Shown here: in pieces, positions 25,229-38,215 of the stretch | Numbering within the stretch: position 1 is the stretch's first letter | Layout of the letters: the number at the start of each line of letters is the position of its first letter | Origin: Medicago truncatula | Taxonomy: Eukaryota > Streptophyta > Magnoliopsida > Fabales > Fabaceae | Length of the DNA: 64,000 nucleotides | Reading direction: 5' to 3' | Assembly (NCBI RefSeq): GCF_003473485.1 | Contig: NC_053042.1 | Location: forward strand, 10,188,501 to 10,252,500 | Position numbers and translations under genes: made by a program | The notes under the pieces: model-generated | The model's database searches: none | Seen by the model: the letters and a program-made list of their open reading frames with translations, nothing else | Told to the model about the DNA's origin: nothing

Positions 25229-25366
25229 ATGTGTTTGAATTATGAACGATATGTAAAATGTTTTTTAAGTAATATACGATCATTTGTTAATTCAATTTTT
25301 AAAAAATTATTTTATAAAGTAAGTCCTCCTCTCTATCCTTTCCTAAATCCTTCATTCAAACACGCC
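25229..25366. repeat. small MITE-like inverted repeat
   Basis: The ends ggatgtgtttgaat and attcaaacacgcc are inverted copies of each other, with AT-rich filler between. No clear target duplication, so the class is undecided. Confidence 0.45.
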
Positions 25367-25859
25367 ATGTCGAGTACCTCCATCGAAGGAAAAATTTTCA
25401 TGTGATATGAAAGTCATGCTTGTAAAATCGACGACATTGTATCGAATTGGATGTTGGACGATGAAGAATTAATATAAGAATAAAATAAGTGTAGTCAAAA
25501 ATCAGGATGTTGTGTTGAGTGTGTCGTAAGAATAGATGAAATATAACTACAAATAACAATATTAGAGAGATATGAGTTGGATCGAAATATAGGTTATAAT
25601 ATAACATTAAGACGTAATTTGATCCATGTATTCCATCTCACTTACTAGAAGAAGAAAAAAACTTGGTCATTGTTGATATTGTTTTGTTACATGTGAATTA
25701 AACTTGTGGGACTAGATATGAGTTTGTAAGGAGTTGCATCATTAGAGTAAAAAATGAGTAAGTTGTTTCAAAATCAGTCCTTATACATGGACCACCTTAG
25801 GTGGCATACACCCTTTGACCCCCACACACAATTGTGACATGTGGCAAAAACAGTGAAAC

Positions 25860-26400
25860 TCATCTAAAAAAAACAAAACAGACTTCTCACTTCCTCTCTC
25901 CATTGGCGACGGCGACCTTCACCCTCACAGTTGTCATCTCTCTCCCATCCTTGTTCTCGTTCGTCCTCCCCACCCATATCTACGACTCTCACCATTTTGA
26001 TCTTACTACCGTGAGCACTCTTATCTCTGACTCTGATACTTGTGCCGGCGTTGGATGACGATGTTGGTGGTGGTGGATGAAGGGGCGTGTGGTGAGCCTG
26101 AGGCGATGGGGAGATCTGGGGTGTGGTTGGAGTTCGATAGTGATGATTATGAGATCTGAAGGAGAGGGAGGTGGTGGCGATGACGACGGAGGGTCGGTGA
26201 GAGAGAGAAGTGAATCTGAGATAGAGGAAGAAAGATGATTGACAGAGGTGAGGGAGACAGAACGAGAGGGAGAAAGAGGGGAAGAAGACGACAGTGTGGG
26301 CGGATGACAAGGGAGGCGGTGGGGCGGCAGTGGTGGAGGGTTTGAGAGAAGAGAGATCTTTGTCCAAAGAGAAGAGATGAGAGGGGATGATGGTGCGTTG
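25860..26400. other. GC-rich low-complexity island
   Basis: Markedly richer in G and C than anything around it, with many purine- or pyrimidine-biased runs (gagggagaaagagggg, ggcgacggcgacc). Open frames on both strands are proline- or serine-rich and look like composition artefacts. Flanking ctaggtggcat and ccacatcagcagtgg could be element ends. No gene recognised. Confidence 0.4.
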
Positions 26401-26429
26401 TTAAATTACTAAAAAACCCTGCCACATCA

Positions 26430-28620
26430 GCAGTGGTACAAAGTGTGTATAAAATAAAGTTGTCAACCTATCATTTTCCTTTCAAAATTATGTGACTTTC
26501 CTTCAGAAAAAAATTATGTGACTTAATGAGACCAAAAAAAATATTTTGGTTGAGGTCACTCTTAGGCATTACAAGCAAAAAAGACACTTTTTTTCTCAAT
26601 ATGTTGAATCAATTTCTTTCCTATATAAATTATTAAAAGAAGTACCTCGTTGTGTACGCACTTAAACATTAGATTTGATTTTTTGACCATACAAAAACAC
26701 ATTGTTGAGACTTTTTTTTTTTTTTTTTTAAGGAACATCGCTAAGACATTGGAATTGTGAACAATTCACTTTAGATATTAAAGTAAATAATATCAATCGT
26801 TGAAGAATAAAAAATGGTTGATATTATAATTTCTATGTATATATATTTCAGGTCGTTGATTATCTTGTTTTACTAATAAGTTCATACGAGTCAAATCCTA
26901 GAATTGTTTGTTGTCTTGATGGTATTTTTTTTTTTAATTATGTTATTAGTGTTGAATAATCGCATTTTGTTTTTTTAAGAGAATAATCACATTTTGTTAA
27001 TGACTAATCTTTGCGGGGATATTAAGCTCACTGTATTCAGTAGAATCTATCATTTAAACTATTTTTTTTTTATCCACGCAACTTAAACTTGAGACTTTAT
27101 TTAAGGAAATCGAATCTATTTCTACACAGAACAATATTATTCCAAAGAGGAGTGGCAAATATTACAAGGATTATACTCACACCAAAAGACTGACGTATAC
27201 ATATAAAGAAGCATCAATGCATGATATAGTTAAAAAAAAATGATGAATAAGAAGCAGCATATAGTTTTTTTTTTTTTACGGGAAAGAAGCATCATATAGT
27301 TGTTACTTTTTTCTTTGGCATAAATAATGGATGGATAAAATTGAAATTTCATTGGAAAAGTTAGGAGATTTACATCAATTTTCTTGATGAGTTAAAGTGT
27401 TTTATTAAAGCAATTATGTATCCTTTCAAATGAAAATGAGTAGAATTTGATACCATATAAATAATTTGAATTGATTTGCACGATCATAATACACACAAAG
27501 AAGAAGAACAAGAAGAAGAAACACATACCTCTTATTTTTCCAAAAGAAAAAAGTCCAACCCCAAGAGCTCTTAATTCTTCACATCCTCCAAAGTTTGGCT
27601 AAGGATTATATCTATAGAAAGAGAGATGAGAAACAATTAACAGAGAAGTACTTTAGAAGAAATCTTTGTGCTTCTATTATGCTATCCACGTTGGAATGAC
27701 AAACAATAGAACATTTGGGTTGGGGATTTGGCAATGGCATAACAAAAAAACAAACTCCTTGAATAAAGCTCTTGAATCTTGGTCCAATTTAATGGAAGAT
27801 ATTGTTGCACTATTGCATATCGTCACCATACAAACATATTTAACCAAGCCAATGGTAAACTTCCACGTATGCCAAGTAGTGCATAATAATTTATTTTATT
27901 TGCATCACGTCTCAAACCACCGAAAGTAATCTTATTCGAAACAAACTCGCTACTAAATATCTGACGGGATTCAAACTTTGATTCACTATGTTGTGGAGTC
28001 TGATTCATCATATTGTAGAGTCTAATCATTTTCACTTGGTAGTGGTCTAGTGGATAATAGAATTATTGTTAAAGGAAAAAAGTAGTGCATAATTGTTTAA
28101 TTTAGTGTAACGCATATTTAATGAACGGTGTTGGTAGTTTTGAATTTTTATTTTATATTTTGTTTTGAACTCCAACTCAAAGTTATGAATCATTAGAACC
28201 ATATGTCTAGTCACTAGTAGTGGAGATGATTGAGCATTGGTGGATGAAGTGCTTTAAGCTAGCACAAACTTGCTCATATACCTCTTATGTATAAAAGAAT
28301 CCACATGCTTCCTCTCTTGACCTTTGAATGTGAATATAGGAATAATAATTTAGGCATTGAACGTTCGTTGTCCACTACATTATCAAATGTGGAGAGATAA
28401 GAATAAGAGGCTATACTATGAGCTAGGAGAATCACGGCATAAGTAAAAGGAGACATTTTCGGTGCAAAATTTGGATGGGTACGTAGTACACTATAAAGTA
28501 GCACAAAAATAGTATATAAAAAAAGGAGCATAATTCCTTAAAAAAACAAAAAGGAGCATACAAAATATAAATGAAGAGTGAAGGTTTTTTTTTTTTTTTT
28601 TAAGGAAGTGAAGGTTTTTT
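26430..28620. other. AT-rich intergenic DNA
   Basis: No gene recognised. Long poly(T) runs occur at about 26710-26730, 26922-26935, 27062-27071, 27266-27277 and 28587-28604. A tRNA-like gtagtggtctagtggata near 28040 may be a SINE head fragment. Confidence 0.5.
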
Positions 28621-28659
28621 TTTTTAAGAAGTAAAAATGCAATATATTAACAATAACAA

Positions 28660-29500
28660 AGTTGTTTTCTCATCATAAGATGTGTCAAAAGAGTGCAACT
28701 AAAGTTCACAAATACAGACCAAAAATAACATAAAACTGACAAGGTTAGCCAATGCCTAAACAAGCTAGCGGGCATGTCAACCAGCTGTGACCTCCTAAAA
28801 TGAAAACATCATGGATGCCTTCATCCACCAATACGAGTGAATCTTGACTTTTTCCAACAAGCTACACATATTGATTTCCTTGTTTCTAAAAAGCCTATTA
28901 TTGCGTTCATTTCATAAAACCCACACACGAACAAGCCAAATAAGTTGCATAAAAGATATTCTTTTTACCGAACCACCTATCAAATAAATAGATTGGAGAA
29001 AATGGTTAGTAGTTCTATAAGGGTCTGCCTCATAAACTCCAATCCAATCACAAACCAAGTACCACAACTCCCTAAAAATTCGATAGGAGAAAAATAAATG
29101 TTGCGTTGTTTCCACTTCTCCGCACCCAGTCACACACATATGAGCTTCCTAAGTAATGATCCCACGAGCCATCAGATTTACTTTGGCTTGCAACCTGTTG
29201 CGAAGAAGTCTCCAAGCTAAAATTGACACCTTTGTTGGAACAAATTTGTGCCAAATCAAATCAGAAGCCGCATCAAAAATATGACTGTCATCGGTCGTCA
29301 ACATCTAATATACACCGCGAACAGAATAACCTCCACAAGGATTAAGTCTCCACCTCCACTGATCAGAAGTCTGCTCCTGCAAAGTAACATCAAATAACAA
29401 CAACCAACACTCTCCTAGCAACTCCTCATCCCAATCCCACAACCTCCGCCTCCACCTCCACCTCCTTGCCACACCCCTCCTCCTCCCACCCTAAAGAAAA
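28660..29500 (-). pseudogene. LINE 3' end, reverse-transcriptase zinc-binding region
   Basis: The minus-strand frames give WRLLRNRLQAK, then MCVTGCGEVETTQHLFFSY and FRELWYLVCDWIGV. This is the zinc-binding (zf-RVT) module near the C-terminus of plant non-LTR reverse transcriptase polyproteins. Upstream pieces (WRWRLNPCGGYSVRGVY) belong to the same domain. Stops and frame changes interrupt it (for example between GIIT and EAHMCV), and the RT core is absent, so it is a 5'-truncated dead copy. Confidence 0.75.
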
Positions 29501-29633
29501 CATATCCACCATGTATGATTTTTATCTCTAAGAAATTCGTAAAAATATTGTAGTCCCCTGAGAAAAATAGAAGGGGTTTTTATTCTTTAAAAATATAAAT
29601 TGGGACAGTTATTATTTCCCTTCTTTACACTTT

Positions 29634-29756
29634 TTTTTTAAGAAGCTAAATTAGTCCACTCAAACTGACACCTGAGAGAATTGAACCTGAGACTTTGAGG
29701 AGGAGTACACTCCCAAGTCCCAAATAAATACCACCAAACTAATCCAAGTGGACCCA
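29634..29756 (-). mobile_element. SINE with 12-base target duplication
   Basis: The minus strand reads tccacttggattagtttgg (A-box-like), then ggttcaattct (B-box-like), and ends in an A tract. The 12-base duplication tctttacacttt lies at 29622-29633 and 29757-29768. Confidence 0.8.
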
Positions 29757-29769
29757 TCTTTACACTTTA

Positions 29770-30663
29770 TTTGGTTGATAGAAAAATATATAAAAAAAAA
29801 TTAAAAAATATATTATTTAGTAGTTTGGTATGAGAGAAATTGAAAGGAAATTAGCATAAAAGAAATATGTGGTTATAAAATGACATAAATAGATTACAAA
29901 TTTAGTTTATAAAATGACATAAATATCTTTGACAAAAACTCAATATGATAAAAATAAATTAAAATTATTATTTCATTAGGATAAATATAAATTAAAAAAT
30001 CTAAATATAAAAATATAAAATATATTTCACAACAATCAAATAGTTTTTTCAATTAATTAAATGAATCACAAAATGAAATCAATTTTAAAAATATATTTAT
30101 GCATTTACATTACATACTAAGAGTAATAAATCGTTCAAAAATATAATCAATAGATAAAAGTTAGATAATCAATTACATATCATATAATAAATTAAAGGTT
30201 AAATATATTTTTCCGTCTCTTAAATACTATTTCAAATCATGATCTTTTAAACTTACTACCTTCTTTTAATTGACGCCTTGTATTGCATCGACACTTGAAA
30301 CAATTTTGTAAATCTTAATCGTATAAGATTGTAATAATGATTAAAGTATTGATGCTTCGCCAGGCAGTCGAATTCCGAAGCTCAAACACTCATCACTCAA
30401 ATGCATAATAATCATTTGACTAAGCAAATGAAAGATTCAACAATATATCACATATATAGATGTCATATCAGACTTATACATATTATTATCATATATGTAT
30501 ATATTTAAAATTGACCAACATGTTTATGTCTTTATGAATGATCAAAATGTTGATGCTTCACCATAAAGTCGGATTCTGAAGCTCAAACAACATCCAATCA
30601 TCCAAATACAGAAACATGATGACAATTTTAATTAATTTTATATGATGCTTTATGATTGATTGA
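29770..30663. other. AT-rich intergenic DNA
   Basis: No gene or defined element. Two related pieces, atgcttcgccaggcagtcg near 30351 and atgcttcaccataaagtcg near 30553, suggest a decayed direct repeat about 200 bp apart. Confidence 0.45.
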
Positions 30664-31149
30664 GTTTGTGTAACACCCTGACGTAACGCCTACTAGTATT
30701 TTTCTAAATTAAAATACAAATAATATTTAAACATATACGGATGTCACACATTCTCATCGCTCAAAAATACTTCAATTTAATTAAATATAGTGCAGCGGAA
30801 ATAAATTCAAAACATAGTCACATCATCTTAACAATTAAACTGAGTTCCAACATGAATATCAAAATAATGTCTGAAAATTAAAAAGAAACCTCAAATTCTT
30901 TAGTGTTACAGAATCAGAGCAATGACACTAAATAACTCCCATTAACGATAAAAATTGACGAGAACGGCTCCACGTCATCCACTAAGACTCACAACTAAGA
31001 ATTTTCATATGGAGTATTTGTACCACACAAAGGTACAAGCGGTCAACCCGCAAAACAGGTGGTGAGCATACATTCAAAATAATACGGGTGCATAAACATC
31101 ATGAGTAGACTCAAAGAGATAGCATACATAAAACACAATTAACCATACA

Positions 31150-31240
31150 CATTATCATCATTCAATAATCATATCATTCAATATTCACATCATTCAATAA
31201 CCACATCATTCAATAATCATATCATTTAATATTCACAATT
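31150..31240. repeat. short tandem repeat, unit about 17 bp
   Basis: Variants of catcattcaataatcat follow one another five to six times. A related array (acacatcgtcaaataattc) lies at about 31445-31560. Confidence 0.7.
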
Positions 31241-32823
31241 GGTCACTCAAATTATAAACGAAGACAATTATCATTTATGAATTCACACTCATACATTTAT
31301 GTATGCAATGCTAAAAAACTCGACCAAATATGCATGTGGTACTAAACCTACTCACCAAATTTTGATATCAGAGGTATGTTACTGAATTTATCCAACGTAT
31401 TTTTAAATACAACATCTTCGAATAGACTCGACCATGAATGCCAAATTTTAATCATCAATACACATCGTCAAATACCTCATTAATACATACCTTCAAATAA
31501 TTCATCAATACACATCGTCAAATAATTCATCATTACACATCGTCAAACAATTCATCTTTGCTCATCATTTAATATCACATCAATTCAATCCATCATCTAA
31601 AACATATTATTTCAAAACATGTCAAGTTTTCGACACTCATCCTAACTTAACTAACATTGGAAGTTAATCCCCTAAGGTCATAATCCTATTACCTTTAACC
31701 TCATTATACTTTTATCCCACCCAATTTTCCTACGTATTAACAACATCGTATTTTTCCTTAAGTCAACAATGTTACTTTAAAAAAATTGTGACAGAGCAGA
31801 TGTGTTCACAGAGTTATTGAAGCATATAGGTAAATGCTAAAATTATAAAATTAAATATGCAGAAACTACTATATGTCCTCTTTCGAACACAATTGATCCA
31901 CTCGTAAAGGAGTTTCCTAACTTAAAGAAATTTATAAAACAGAATAGTCATCTGCATAATATCACAAAACAATACACAAGTAATATTAAACTACAAATTT
32001 TTTCAGTAATATACTACTATATCTTAGCTTTCAAACCCAACTGGGTTCACTAAAAAATAAGCTGTTTAACACAGGTTATACCCAATTTAATCCAACTACA
32101 TCATAATCCTCTTATGCAGAAAATTACTCTAATTTCTCTCTTTCATTTATAATCCTCTCTATCGCTCAAATTAACCATTAACAACAACTTTCAATAGAAT
32201 TAAATCACCACTAACCTTTAAAAAAAATTCTCACATAGCTTTCTCCCTATGTTTCCTTGGCCACATTTTCTCCAAAAACCGTAGTTCTCCTTTGCTCTCT
32301 CAAGTCTCTTTCTTTCTTTTTATGTAACTCTAATTCTCTAATGATCTTCTCTATTTATAACCACTATTTGGGATTAAGTTTGTTTGTAGCAAGAGACTTC
32401 CTATGTTCAAGCACAAAAGCAAGAGACTTTCAACAAACAAATTACAAAGAATAAGTTTAGTTGAACGCTTGATATACAATCAGTGATGTTCATAATACAA
32501 AACAGTTTAGACTCTAAGACTAAAGAATTTCTAAGATATGAAAGTTTATAAGAAATTCTAAGTGTTTGTTGCTTTATGAATTTTGACAGAGTTTTGGCAC
32601 TTGTTAAAATTGCAGAGTCTCTACATATCTTTAAGTCTTCATCCTGTAGGAAAGAGACATTGTAGAGATGCTAGCGCATCAAAGAGTCGTTAGAAAAGCT
32701 TGATCAAACATCATTGATTTGTTGCTTGATTTGGTTAATGTACAAAGAAGGAATAATTTGAAAACCATTCCTTAATAAGGAATTAACTGTTCCAATCCAG
32801 TAAAGACACAACTGTAGCTTTTA

Positions 32824-33030
32824 CTATGCGCATGAAATGTTGGAGTAGTGGAGGTAGTGATTGTACAATTGTACTTTTTTTCCTTTCTCTGAAGATAAGA
32901 ATCCAAACTTCTAATTCTTCATTACTATGCACATGAAATGTTGGAGTAGTGGAGTGAAGGTAGTGGTTGTACAATTGTACTTTTTGACCTTTCTCTCAAG
33001 ATAAGAATCCAAAACCTTCTAATTCTTCAA
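32824..33030. repeat. tandem duplication, two units of about 100 bp
   Basis: Both units begin ctatgc(g/a)catgaaatgttgg and end near ccaaac/aaccttctaattcttc. They differ by small indels. Confidence 0.85.
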
Positions 33031-33754
33031 AAACATTGTTGCTCAAGTCTTCTAATCCCTTCTGCATCTGTGTCTTCAAATAAACTTCAGACCAACTTAT
33101 AATAACTGACTTCAAGGTCTTCACATCAGCTACTGATAAACTTCAGACCTTGGGTGAACTTCATACTCTGGCATTCAGCTTCTAGAAAGTCTTCAGACCA
33201 TGACTTGCAAGTTGACTTTTCATGAAAATTCCTTTACTTTAATTTGTTTTTCTAGAACCATATTTTGTTTTAAGACATATAAATTGTAGTCTATGATCCT
33301 GCACACTTGAACAAATATTAGCAAATCCAATTGATCTTTTAATACTGTTATCATCAAAACTTAAGAGGCATTGTTTAAACTCATTTTTGTTCCAACATAG
33401 TTTTCTCCCATAATTCTTAAACAGAATTACTATATGCACCCCTAATCTAGTTACTATTCTTTTTTTATAACTACACAGTCTTGCTATTTACACCTCCCTC
33501 TGTTCAGATCACTAAAACGTTTCCTAAATTACTATTTACACCCATTTTCTACCCAGTTTTACTAATGCACCTCTGTTTTTACTCTATTCTTTAACCAACT
33601 GGTTAACCAAGCTACTTCCTCATTACCTATAATTCAGTAAGTGTGAATAATTTAATTAACAATATCAAACGATCTATACCAATAATAATACTACTAATAT
33701 TATATAACAATAATACTAATAGATTATTATTTAAAAGTCGGGTGTTACACTTTG

Positions 33755-34765
33755 TACTATTTGAGAAAGAAAATCACGTAGAATATAAATTCGTAATTGA
33801 TTTTTAAAAAATTCATATAAATAAAAAAAGATTTGAATCTAATGATTTAATCAGAACCAAATGCTATGATACCGCTGTAGGGATTGTAAGAGGGGTTCTT
33901 TCAAAAAATTTAAACCTTGTAGAGGAATAAATCTCGATGAGCTGGTCTTGATTAAATCATTAATCATAAATCAAACAACAACTTGAAAGGAATATGTGTT
34001 TATCTCAAAGAGTGAGTAATCACAAGCATTGCTCGATGACACCACCTCTACTCAGTCCACACGAACAAATTCATTCACTCACAGTGCTAGCTGCTCACGA
34101 ATGAAGGCTTAGAGAGAAGGGGACAATTTATAGGATTTCAGAAAACTAGGGTTTCTGAAAGAGTGAATTAGGTTTAGGAAATTTTACCATACACCTCTAC
34201 AATTATACATTGACCCTATAAACCATAAAAGATTCCAATTTTTCCGTTTTTATTAATTGAGTTCACCCTACAAAATATTTTCAGTTCATTAAAGTCTTCT
34301 GGTAGCTAAACTTTTTTATGCCAGAATACTAAAGATTTCCGAAATTAAAATATTGCAGAATGGAAGGCAACTCAAATTCATGCTTTCAAAATGAAAAGCA
34401 AAATAATGGACCCTGTAACAATTTGTTTTTGTATTTATCCAAAAATCCATTTTTTATTGTATTTATCCAAAAATCAATTTGTTGTTGTGATAATCAACAC
34501 GTTTTTTTGTTGGTTTCCATTGACACCATATTTATTACCTTAAGAATTGAAACTATACAATAATCGTCATAAAATTTATTAAAAACAAAATCATTTGAAT
34601 TATTTGTACCAGTAGTTGTCATCGTGTCATCGATCTAATACAGCGGTTGAGCGGAGAATAAGAAAAAAGAGTGTTCTCCAACATTCCATTATTTTTTGTT
34701 TGAAATTGATTTTCCGGATCTAGATCCAGCTGAAAAATAGTGCAAGAAGGAGAAGCGATGGAAGA
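33755..34765. other. intergenic DNA
   Basis: No gene recognised; short ORFs are of low complexity. Confidence 0.45.
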
Positions 34766-34773
34766 GGCCGAGG

Positions 34774-35001
34774 CAGGGGCGGTTCTAAGGCCCGGCGACC
34801 CCGGGCACTCGCCCGGGCTCCGGGCCAATTTTTTTGCAATTTCTTGTGTAAATTCCTATGAATTTCTTATATAAACTTCTATAAATTGGACAATTTCTTT
34901 ATATTTTTTATTATTTGCTTGCAATTTCTTATGTACGCCCTATAAATGTGTTGCAAATTTTTTTTTGCCCAGGCTTTACAATATTTCTGGCTCCGCCACT
35001 G
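34774..35001. mobile_element. hAT-type MITE
   Basis: 228 bp with terminal inverted repeats caggggcggttctaag and, on the other strand, cagtggcggagccagaa. It is flanked by a perfect 8-base target duplication ggccgagg (34766-34773 and 35002-35009). No transposase frame, so non-autonomous. Confidence 0.9.
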
Positions 35002-35009
35002 GGCCGAGG

Positions 35010-35537
35010 TGATGGTGGTCGTTTTTTTAGTTAGTCGTGAGTGAAGGGAAGTGGTGGTGGATAGACATGGTGGTCGGAAATCTTTTTAAATATTCCGGTT
35101 AATATTTCTGCCACATTATTAGCTAGTCTCACGTACGTCGTTATAATGAACAATTTATTATTAATAAAATGCTATATGCATCTTTTCTTTTTTAAATAAA
35201 TCCTTGCAAAACTTGTACTTGGATTAGTATTTTGTTAATAAATCACTACAAAATAAGTATTTTGTTAATAAACCTTTAATTTAAAAAAAAAGTAAAATAA
35301 TTCCACATGCAAATTATTTATTTATTGACAAAAAGCTCGAGACAACGTTAAATCGCCTTTTAACCCAATATAAAATGCTTTAAATAACACCGGTAAACAA
35401 AATGTTTTTTGGTGTCTTGAATCATAGCAGCATCAAGGTAATAATGAAGCACGACATGCCAATTTTTATTTCAAATAGTTAAGTGAAAATTCACCTTAAA
35501 AGATGAACAAATAGTAAATTCGACATTCGAAAATCAT

Positions 35538-35628
<91 letters not shown>

Positions 35629-36640
35629 ATATCTATTAACTGAGTTAAATTTATAGAGATTGTGACATTGATTTTATAGAAGAAAAAAGGGATCTGGGTC
35701 TAACAAATTAGGTAAGTCTACACTGAGATGCGACCATAATTTCAAAAGAACTTTAACAAGGTCACATAGTGAGGGAGATAAATACTTAGATGTCAATATT
35801 TTTATAATTAATTATTAAAACAAAAGTATCAATTAATTTTGTTCAAATTTGACTCAATTGAGTGCTGAATTCTCTGAAAAAATTGTGGGATGATCTTGCA
35901 AGTTGGGAAAATTGATGTTGTTGATTTGTCAAAAAACGTGTACGTTTTTTCCTATTGGTACCAAGAGTATTGTGTAAGAATTGGAATTGTACCACGGTTT
36001 ACTGCAATCGTGGCACAATTTGCACTAGATCTGCTTACAATATAAGCAATTTTATCCATTTGTTGGGGAATCTCAAGGAACCAAAAGAGGGGACCCGGAG
36101 AAAAGGCACACGCTAAGGGTTGGTGTCTTTTGGGTGAGATTCAAGGTTTGATAATCTCATGAAACCAAAGAAGTGAACTTTTAGGGAACTTAGAGACTAA
36201 ATGTTGAGGGTCTTTTTTTTTTTTTTTGAAGTTCCAAAAGAAAGAGATTATTGGGAAATGGTTGATGACTTTTGGGGAGAGATTCATGGCTTGGGAAAGC
36301 TGAGAAACACATGAGAGATTGAGTCTTTCTGAGCAACTTGGGACACCAAAATATGAGATCCTTAGGAAATCAAAGACTAAGGGTTGGTTCATTTAGGGGG
36401 TTAGATTCTAAAGTTGAAAAACAATTTGTAAACAATTCGTATATGGAAATCAACGAGTCTCTTGGTCACAGAAAGATATTCGAGAAAAGGTTAGGAATTA
36501 AAATTGATTTGGAGTGCTTGTTGAAACACAAGCTAATTTCTTATAACTCTTTTGTATTTCTCTATAAGAAATTCATTGATGGTGAAATGACGAGATCTTT
36601 CTCCTCAAGTCGTAGGTCATTTCTTGGACCGAACTTAGTG
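35010..36640. other. intergenic DNA with unrecognised repeat-like tract
   Basis: Contains the long AT array (listed separately). From about 36080 there are short phrases repeated with variation (aaccaaaagagggg, gaaaccaaagaagtg, ggttggtgtc, gggttggttc). An open frame at 36338-36652 is not recognised and has no supporting context. Confidence 0.35.
35541..35620. repeat. (AT)40 microsatellite
   Basis: An unbroken run of AT dinucleotides over 80 bases. Confidence 0.95.
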
Positions 36641-37132
36641 AATAAATTTTAGGCATGTTGTTTCATATTCCTTACTCTCTTTATCCTGTTGTTCTTTGAT
36701 TCGATTGTGATATTACTTTACACTTGATTTCTAAATTTGATCTAGATCTATTGTTGATGGTTGCAATTGTTTTGATTATTGGTTGTCATTGATATTCGCT
36801 CCATCTAATTTTACTAAAATTGAAATATGATACAATATATTGTTAAAATTTCCTAAAACATCATGTTGATTATCAAAATAGAGTTTAATTTAATTGAACT
36901 ATTAGTTTACTAGTCTATTTAAACTTAGATCACATTGCTTATTTAAAGATGTTAATAAGATATAGACATTTAAACAGGCAAGCATGTCATATCAGGCTTT
37001 CAGAAGGCCAGACTCAGGCCTAAAAAGTAGGCATGTGACAGACCGCAGCCCAGACTTAGGCTTTAAAAAAATTTGGCAGGCTAGGCTTAGGCCTTTTCCC
37101 ACCCCTACTCTTATGTAAACAACAGAGTAATG

Positions 37133-37415
37133 CTACGTACAATACACCAAATGGTGGCACCCCTTTCAGGATCATGCGTATACGAGAGCTTTAGTGTAGT
37201 TTTTCCATTTCAATTTGGTAAGTTTTTTTTTTTTTTTTAAGGGAAACTTAGCTCAGATTTTATACTCTTTATTTGTGGCACCTTTTATGCTCTTTAATGA
37301 TCTTTATATTTACTAGCAAAAATACGTGCCCGTCTTTTTGTTATTTTTATTGTGCTAATGTGTGTAAATCATGAACGATATTTTATATGAAATTAAGATT
37401 GACGATTTCGACAAA
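37133..37415. repeat. dispersed repeat, copy 1
   Basis: Shares long near-identical stretches with 42690-43065 (tttccatttcaatttggtaa, ctctttatttgtggcacc, tatgctctttaat). A shorter copy is at 42225-42320. Family not recognised; no terminal structure seen. Confidence 0.65.
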
Positions 37416-37427
37416 ATAGCAAGCTAA

Positions 37428-38035
37428 CGTGTGATTTGAAGTTTGATGGAACAAAGTCGAAGAGAGCTCGCATCGAGGTCAAGCAATGAAGGCGGGAAAA
37501 CACAATTTATATCTTGCAAGCGGTTTCCTTAGTTGAAACGTGGGGCAAGCAGTTGTCCAAGATGGAGGAAGTGCTGATCATGGAGTTAGTGGTTCGCCAG
37601 TTAGGTTTTTAGTATAAATAAGTGTTTCCAAGCCGGAAAATGGGTCGCAAATCATATACAAAATTCTACAACACTCAAACTACCGTCCTCTAGGGAAACG
37701 AGTTATACAGAATGTATGTAAACTGATTTGTAGACCACCTTTATTTTAATGTATTGCATTTACCTTTTCCTTTAAGTTTACATGCTTAAAGCCCTTTATC
37801 TTTTTGTTTTTACTTTACGTTGCTTTTGTTTGCAATCTCAAACCTGTCGAGAGACAATGCCTTTTCTTCACAAACCTTTCCTGCTCTCTAAGTAACCTGA
37901 GTGCATCTCGTGGCTCTTTTTCAAACCCTTTTTTCGATTAAAACCTTTGCACAACATACTCCTGAGATCTCTAGTTCGGTCTCGCTTGTAAGAATTAGAA
38001 CTAGCCCGTGGTTTGTTAAAAACACAGACAAACAA
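37428..38035 (+). repeat. probable LTR of a Ty3/gypsy remnant
   Basis: The segment ends cagacaaaca and is directly followed by ttggcacgcccagtggg, which looks like a plant gypsy primer-binding site. The left edge is only approximate, placed where similarity to the dispersed repeat stops. No second LTR was found. Confidence 0.45.
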
Positions 38036-38215
38036 ATTGGCACGCCCAGTGGGACTCTGTTTGTGCAATTGATTTTTCAAAACTTTTTCATAACAACTGT
38101 TTTCAAAACCCATCTCCTTGGTGAGATCCGTTTTTAGAATTTCGTTACTATTTCCGGGTAACTTCATTGCTAAAACAACAAATTGTTTGTGTATACATTT
38201 GAGAAGTGGTAAATT

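Larger units (their letters stand above)
30669..33749. mobile_element. probable solo LTR of a Ty3/gypsy element
   Basis: Starts tgtaacaccc and ends gggtgttaca, the classic inverted ends of plant chromovirus-type LTRs. It is flanked by gtttg (30664-30668) and ctttg (33750-33754), which agree at four of five bases. The interior holds no pol-like frame. The stretch gtacaagcggtcaacccgc near 31033 is typical of such LTRs. At about 3.1 kb it is long for an LTR, so nested insertions or an unrelated pairing of ends are possible. Confidence 0.5.

Noticed and set aside
25864..26425. Minus-strand proline/serine-rich ORFs (167 and 92 codons) as genes
   Set aside because: Overlapping frames are all open because of biased GC-rich composition; no domain, no codon-level signal and no neighbouring splice structure.
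31150..31560. CRISPR-like array of short repeats
   Set aside because: Repeats are contiguous and diverged without unique spacers, in a plant genome; this is a simple tandem repeat.
36338..36652. 104-codon ORF as a gene
   Set aside because: No homology recalled; it sits in repeat-like DNA with no splice or promoter context.
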